This document shows positions 40,537 through 43,233 of a stretch of 43,233 nucleotides of DNA, one piece after another. The notes beneath the pieces were generated by a model. That model did not search any database. It saw only the letters and a list, made by a program, of their open reading frames with translations, and had not been told where the DNA came from. The DNA lies in the NCBI GenBank assembly GCA_039029395.1, contig JBCCGG010000049.1, positions 1 to 43,233 on the forward strand. Direction: 5' to 3'. Made by a program: the position numbers and the translations under genes. The DNA comes from JBCCGG01 sp039029395. Its GTDB lineage: Bacteria; Pseudomonadota; Alphaproteobacteria; Kiloniellales; JAKSDN01. The first letter of the stretch is position 1. Every line of letters starts with the position of its first letter.

Positions 40537-42192
40537 ATGTCAGAGACCCAAGTCACGGATCACGACCCCTCGCCCTTTCACCACGGTGAGCATCTCGTGC
40601 AAGCACGCCTCGGGGTTCGCGACATCGAAGCCTGGGCGCGCAAGGTGGTGAGATATTTTCTCCCGGAACAACATCGGGATTTCCATACATCGCTGCCCTT
40701 TTTGGTGATCGCCGCGCGCGATCGCCAGGGGCGGCCCTGGGTGACCCTGTTGGAAGGGCCGCAAGGCTTCGTCAGCTCGCCGGATCCCCGGACTCTCGTC
40801 ATCGAGGCCTTGCCGGCGCAAGGAGATGCGCTGGAAGCGTCCATCGAACCCGGCAGCGACATCGGCATCCTGGGGATCGAACTGGCAACCCGGCGGCGCA
40901 ACCGGGTCAATGGCCGTGCCACCGATATAAGCCCGAATGGCTTTAGCTTTCATGTCGACCAGGCCTATGGCAACTGTCCGCAATACATCCGCGAACGGGA
41001 ATGGAAACGCGCTGCCGGATCGGCCCCAGGGCAAGCGACCAGAGGCCGTCGCCTGAGCGCCGCGCAACAAGACTGGATCGGTTCAGCCGACACCTTCTTT
41101 ATAGGCAGCGGTCATCGGGGAGAGGGGCAGAGCCCGACCTTCGGCATGGACGCCTCCCATCGCGGGGGTGACCGGGGCTTCGTCCAGGTGATCGACGAGC
41201 GGCGGATCCGCTTTCCCGACTATGCGGGCAACAATCATCTCAATACGATCGGCAATCTTGTCGTCGATCCAAGGGCCGGCTTTCTCTTTGTGGATTTTGA
41301 GAGCGGGAGCCTGCTTCAGCTCAGCGGAAAGACCTCGATCGATTGGGAGTCCGATGAGCTTGCGCGCTTTCCCGGTGCCCGGCGCTTGGTGACGCTGGAG
41401 ATCGATGAGATCGTCGAGATCCCCTCCGCCGTCAGCCTCAGGTGGGCGGCCGACGCCGACTCGGTCCGTTCGCTCCGGCTGATCGACAAGATCCCTGAAA
41501 GCGACGACGTCACGTCCTTCATTTTCGAGGCCCGTGACGGGGGGCCCCTGAGCAAGTTCGAGCCGGGTCAACATCTTCCGATCGAACTCGAGATTCCAGG
41601 CATCGGTGATCCGGTGCGGCGGACCTACTCGCTCTCCGGCGATCCGAGCCAGGACCGATATCGCATTTCCGTGAAACGGGAACCCAAGGGGCTAGCGTCC
41701 GGTTTTCTGCACGACCATGTGGAACCCGGTACCATCATCAACAGCCGACGCCCGGCGGGCGACTTCATGATGACCTGCAACGAATGCCCGCTCGTACTGG
41801 TCAGCGCCGGAGTCGGAGTGACGCCTATGATGGCGATCCTGCACGCCGTCGCAGCGGAAAGCAGTGACCGACCCGTCTGGTTCGTCCACGGGGCGCGTGA
41901 TGGGCGTCATCATCCGCTGGCCCAAGAAGTTCGTGACCTGGCGTCAGAGCAGCCAGAGGTCGCCGTGCACGTCGCCTACAGCCGGCCCGATCCAGGCGAC
42001 AGGAAGGGCGTAAACTACGACAGCCGGGGTCGCGTTGACGGCGCGCTTATTGCGCGACTGGTCGACAATGTGGATGCCCACTACTTCCTCTGTGGGCCGA
42101 CCAAGTTCATGGCCGCCATTCAAGCCGATCTCGAGAACCGAGGTGTACCCTTGGACCAGATCCACTGGGAGACCTTCGGTCCGGCGGGATGA
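40537..42192 (+). CDS. PPOX-type flavin domain fused to ferredoxin-NADP reductase-like domain
   Basis: A 551-residue fusion. Residues 1-310 form a pyridoxamine-phosphate-oxidase-like split barrel (FLVIAARDRQGRPWVTLLEG, FPDYAGNNHLNTIGNLVVDPRAGFLFVDF). Residues 315-550 form an FNR domain with FAD motif RRTYSLSG, NAD motif AGVGVTPMMAILHA and the C-terminal YFLCGPTKFM, and it ends at HWETFGPAG. Related fusions carry a C-terminal 2Fe-2S ferredoxin domain; here it is absent, so electrons would pass from NAD(P)H through FAD to the flavin domain or a partner. Start: ATG 40537, with GGAGGAGG upstream. The physiological substrate is unknown. Confidence 0.87.
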   Translation: MSETQVTDHDPSPFHHGEHLVQARLGVRDIEAWARKVVRYFLPEQHRDFHTSLPFLVIAARDRQGRPWVTLLEGPQGFVSSPDPRTLVIEALPAQGDALEASIEPGSDIGILGIELATRRRNRVNGRATDISPNGFSFHVDQAYGNCPQYIREREWKRAAGSAPGQATRGRRLSAAQQDWIGSADTFFIGSGHRGEGQSPTFGMDASHRGGDRGFVQVIDERRIRFPDYAGNNHLNTIGNLVVDPRAGFLFVDFESGSLLQLSGKTSIDWESDELARFPGARRLVTLEIDEIVEIPSAVSLRWAADADSVRSLRLIDKIPESDDVTSFIFEARDGGPLSKFEPGQHLPIELEIPGIGDPVRRTYSLSGDPSQDRYRISVKREPKGLASGFLHDHVEPGTIINSRRPAGDFMMTCNECPLVLVSAGVGVTPMMAILHAVAAESSDRPVWFVHGARDGRHHPLAQEVRDLASEQPEVAVHVAYSRPDPGDRKGVNYDSRGRVDGALIARLVDNVDAHYFLCGPTKFMAAIQADLENRGVPLDQIHWETFGPAG

Positions 42193-42226
42193 CAACCGAT
42201 GAAGTATGAGAAGGGAGGGCAGGAAC

Positions 42227-42931
42227 ATGACGAACAAAGTTTGTCTAGTAACGGGGGTCGGTGACGGCACCGGCGCTTCGGTCGCTCGGCGCTTCGCCCA
42301 GGACGGCTACCGGGTCGCCTTGCTGGCCCGCAACCAAGATCGTTTGGACCAGCTAGAGCAGGAGCTTCCAGGCGCCAGGTCCTTCGCCTTCGACCTTGCG
42401 GACCTTGATCGCCTGGTCGCGGTTTGTCGTCAGGTCAAGGATGAGATGGGCCCGCCGGATGTGATCGTGCACAATGCCGTGCGCGCGACCTTCCAAGGGT
42501 TTCTCGAGGCCGACCCGGAGGAGCTTGAACGAAATTTTCGCGTCAACACCACCAGTCTGTTGTATTTGGCCCGAGAGTTCGCCCCGGCCATGGTCGCGCG
42601 TGGCTCCGGCGCCATCGTCGTCACCGGCAACACGGCGGCCCTACGCGGCGTGCCCAACTACGCGCTCTTCGCGCCGACCAAAGCCGCACAGCGCATCCTG
42701 GCCCAGTCGCTGGCCCGGGATCTGGGCCCCAAGGGCATCCATGTGGCCTACCTGGTGATCGACGCGGCGATCGATACGCCCTGGACCCGCGTGCCCTTCA
42801 ACCCCGACAAACCAGAAGATTTCTTCAGCAAGCCAGACGCGATCGCGAACGAGGTGTTCCACATCGCCCACCAGGATCGCTCGACCTGGTCCTTCGACGT
42901 TGAGCTGCGACCCTTTGGCGAGAGATGGTGA
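42227..42931 (+). CDS. SDR family protein lacking the catalytic Tyr
   Basis: A 234-residue Rossmann-fold short-chain dehydrogenase/reductase-like protein. The cofactor motif is VTGVGDGTG (residues 8-16), with ARNQ after strand 2 suggesting NADP preference and VHNAV in place of NNAG. The catalytic Y-x3-K reads F148-A-P-T-K152, so the Tyr is Phe, and the Ser position is Thr/Asn (VVTGNTAA). It may bind cofactor without classic oxidoreductase activity, or use nearby Tyr145. Start: ATG 42227, eight bases after AGGGAGG. It lies 35 bp after the PPOX-FNR gene, third in the operon. Confidence 0.83.
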   Translation: MTNKVCLVTGVGDGTGASVARRFAQDGYRVALLARNQDRLDQLEQELPGARSFAFDLADLDRLVAVCRQVKDEMGPPDVIVHNAVRATFQGFLEADPEELERNFRVNTTSLLYLAREFAPAMVARGSGAIVVTGNTAALRGVPNYALFAPTKAAQRILAQSLARDLGPKGIHVAYLVIDAAIDTPWTRVPFNPDKPEDFFSKPDAIANEVFHIAHQDRSTWSFDVELRPFGERW

Positions 42932-43233
42932 TGCCGCGGGGGAGTCTCTCTGGGTCATGAGGTCGATGTTCAAAGATCCAAGCCCCTCCAATAGAGGCCT
43001 CAGATCTGGATTGCTACAGTGCTTGAGAAATATTATAAATCAATAAGTTAAGTCTGGCGGTGCAGGGAGGCCTGAGCGAACCAGTCTCCAATTTCAGATT
43101 CCCTGATATCCGGGAAAATACAGGGTGATTTCCGAAACCTGGGCCGTATTTGAAGCAGTTGGAGCTGGAAACCCTCAGTTTTCTGCCATTCTCGAAGACA
43201 ATTCCCTAAACGACGGAACAGGGTATCGAAAAC
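42932..43233. other. non-coding, A/T-richer end of window
   Basis: 302 bp with no supported gene. An A/T-rich tract lies at 43026-43050 (AATATTATAAATCAATAAG). Then CCCTG (43101-43105) and CAGGG (43121-43125) form an inverted repeat around ATATCCGGGAAAATA. The stretch resembles repeat DNA I have seen near mobile elements in alphaproteobacteria, but I cannot confirm this without a search. Confidence 0.4.

Overview
The window reads as chromosomal DNA of a G+C-rich alphaproteobacterium, probably close to Rhodospirillales or Kiloniellales. This rests on the gene order aroA-cmk-rpsA-ihfB-lapA-pyrF-trpF and trpB-trpA-accD-folC, on the presence of a TIGR02300 (FYDLN-acid) protein, and on frequent GTG/TTG starts with ATGA/GTGA overlaps. 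The genus cannot be named from the sequence. No insertion sequence, phage structural gene or CRISPR array is visible.

Layout. 0.35-2.8 kb (minus): a small membrane protein, an FAD amine oxidase-like enzyme and a Cys-type GST, divergent from a LysR regulator with a palindrome in the shared promoter. 3.8-7.7 kb (plus): a TTC38-like TPR protein, a tandem universal stress protein, XdhC and an isochorismatase-like hydrolase. 7.7-12.05 kb (minus): trpB-trpA-accD-folC, tightly overlapped. 12.1-20.95 kb: accessory block of a tRNA-like sequence, a DUF4189 protein, a cytochrome c/Vgb-propeller protein, a GFA protein, a cyclase-FlgO/TolB-TPR protein, a LysR/PACE efflux pair, a three-gene phospholipid operon (CDP-alcohol phosphotransferase, CTP transferase, acyltransferase) and a TetR regulator. 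21.0-29.5 kb (minus): aroA-cmk-rpsA-ihfB-lapA-(ornithine cyclodeaminase)-pyrF-(membrane protein)-trpF. The trp genes that normally adjoin are therefore split by about 9 kb. 29.6-30.1 kb: TIGR02300 gene and tRNA-Ala(GGC).

30.4-43.2 kb is accessory: an alpha/beta hydrolase, a second cyclase-FlgO/TolB-TPR protein, a secreted Lon-type (S16) protease without an ATPase domain, a broken small secreted-protein gene, an unknown lipoprotein, three small unknown ORFs, and a stand-alone phosphatase resembling the 3'-phosphatase half of T4 polynucleotide kinase. It ends with a LysR-controlled redox operon (GST, PPOX/flavoreductase fusion, SDR).

The most unusual signal is a family of three tRNA-like sequences, all on the minus strand (12.13-12.20, 37.85-37.92 and 38.70-38.77 kb). 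They keep a D-loop AGTGGC core and a T-loop-like segment, have U33 and A37 when numbered canonically, but have anticodon stems that do not pair in the normal register. Two of them bracket the T4-Pnkp-like phosphatase gene, and one is followed by a strong hairpin. The third lies just upstream of trpB, at the point where the trp cluster is interrupted. They may be relics, integration sites, or tRNA mimics tied to RNA-end repair; only the sequence resemblance and positions are observed.
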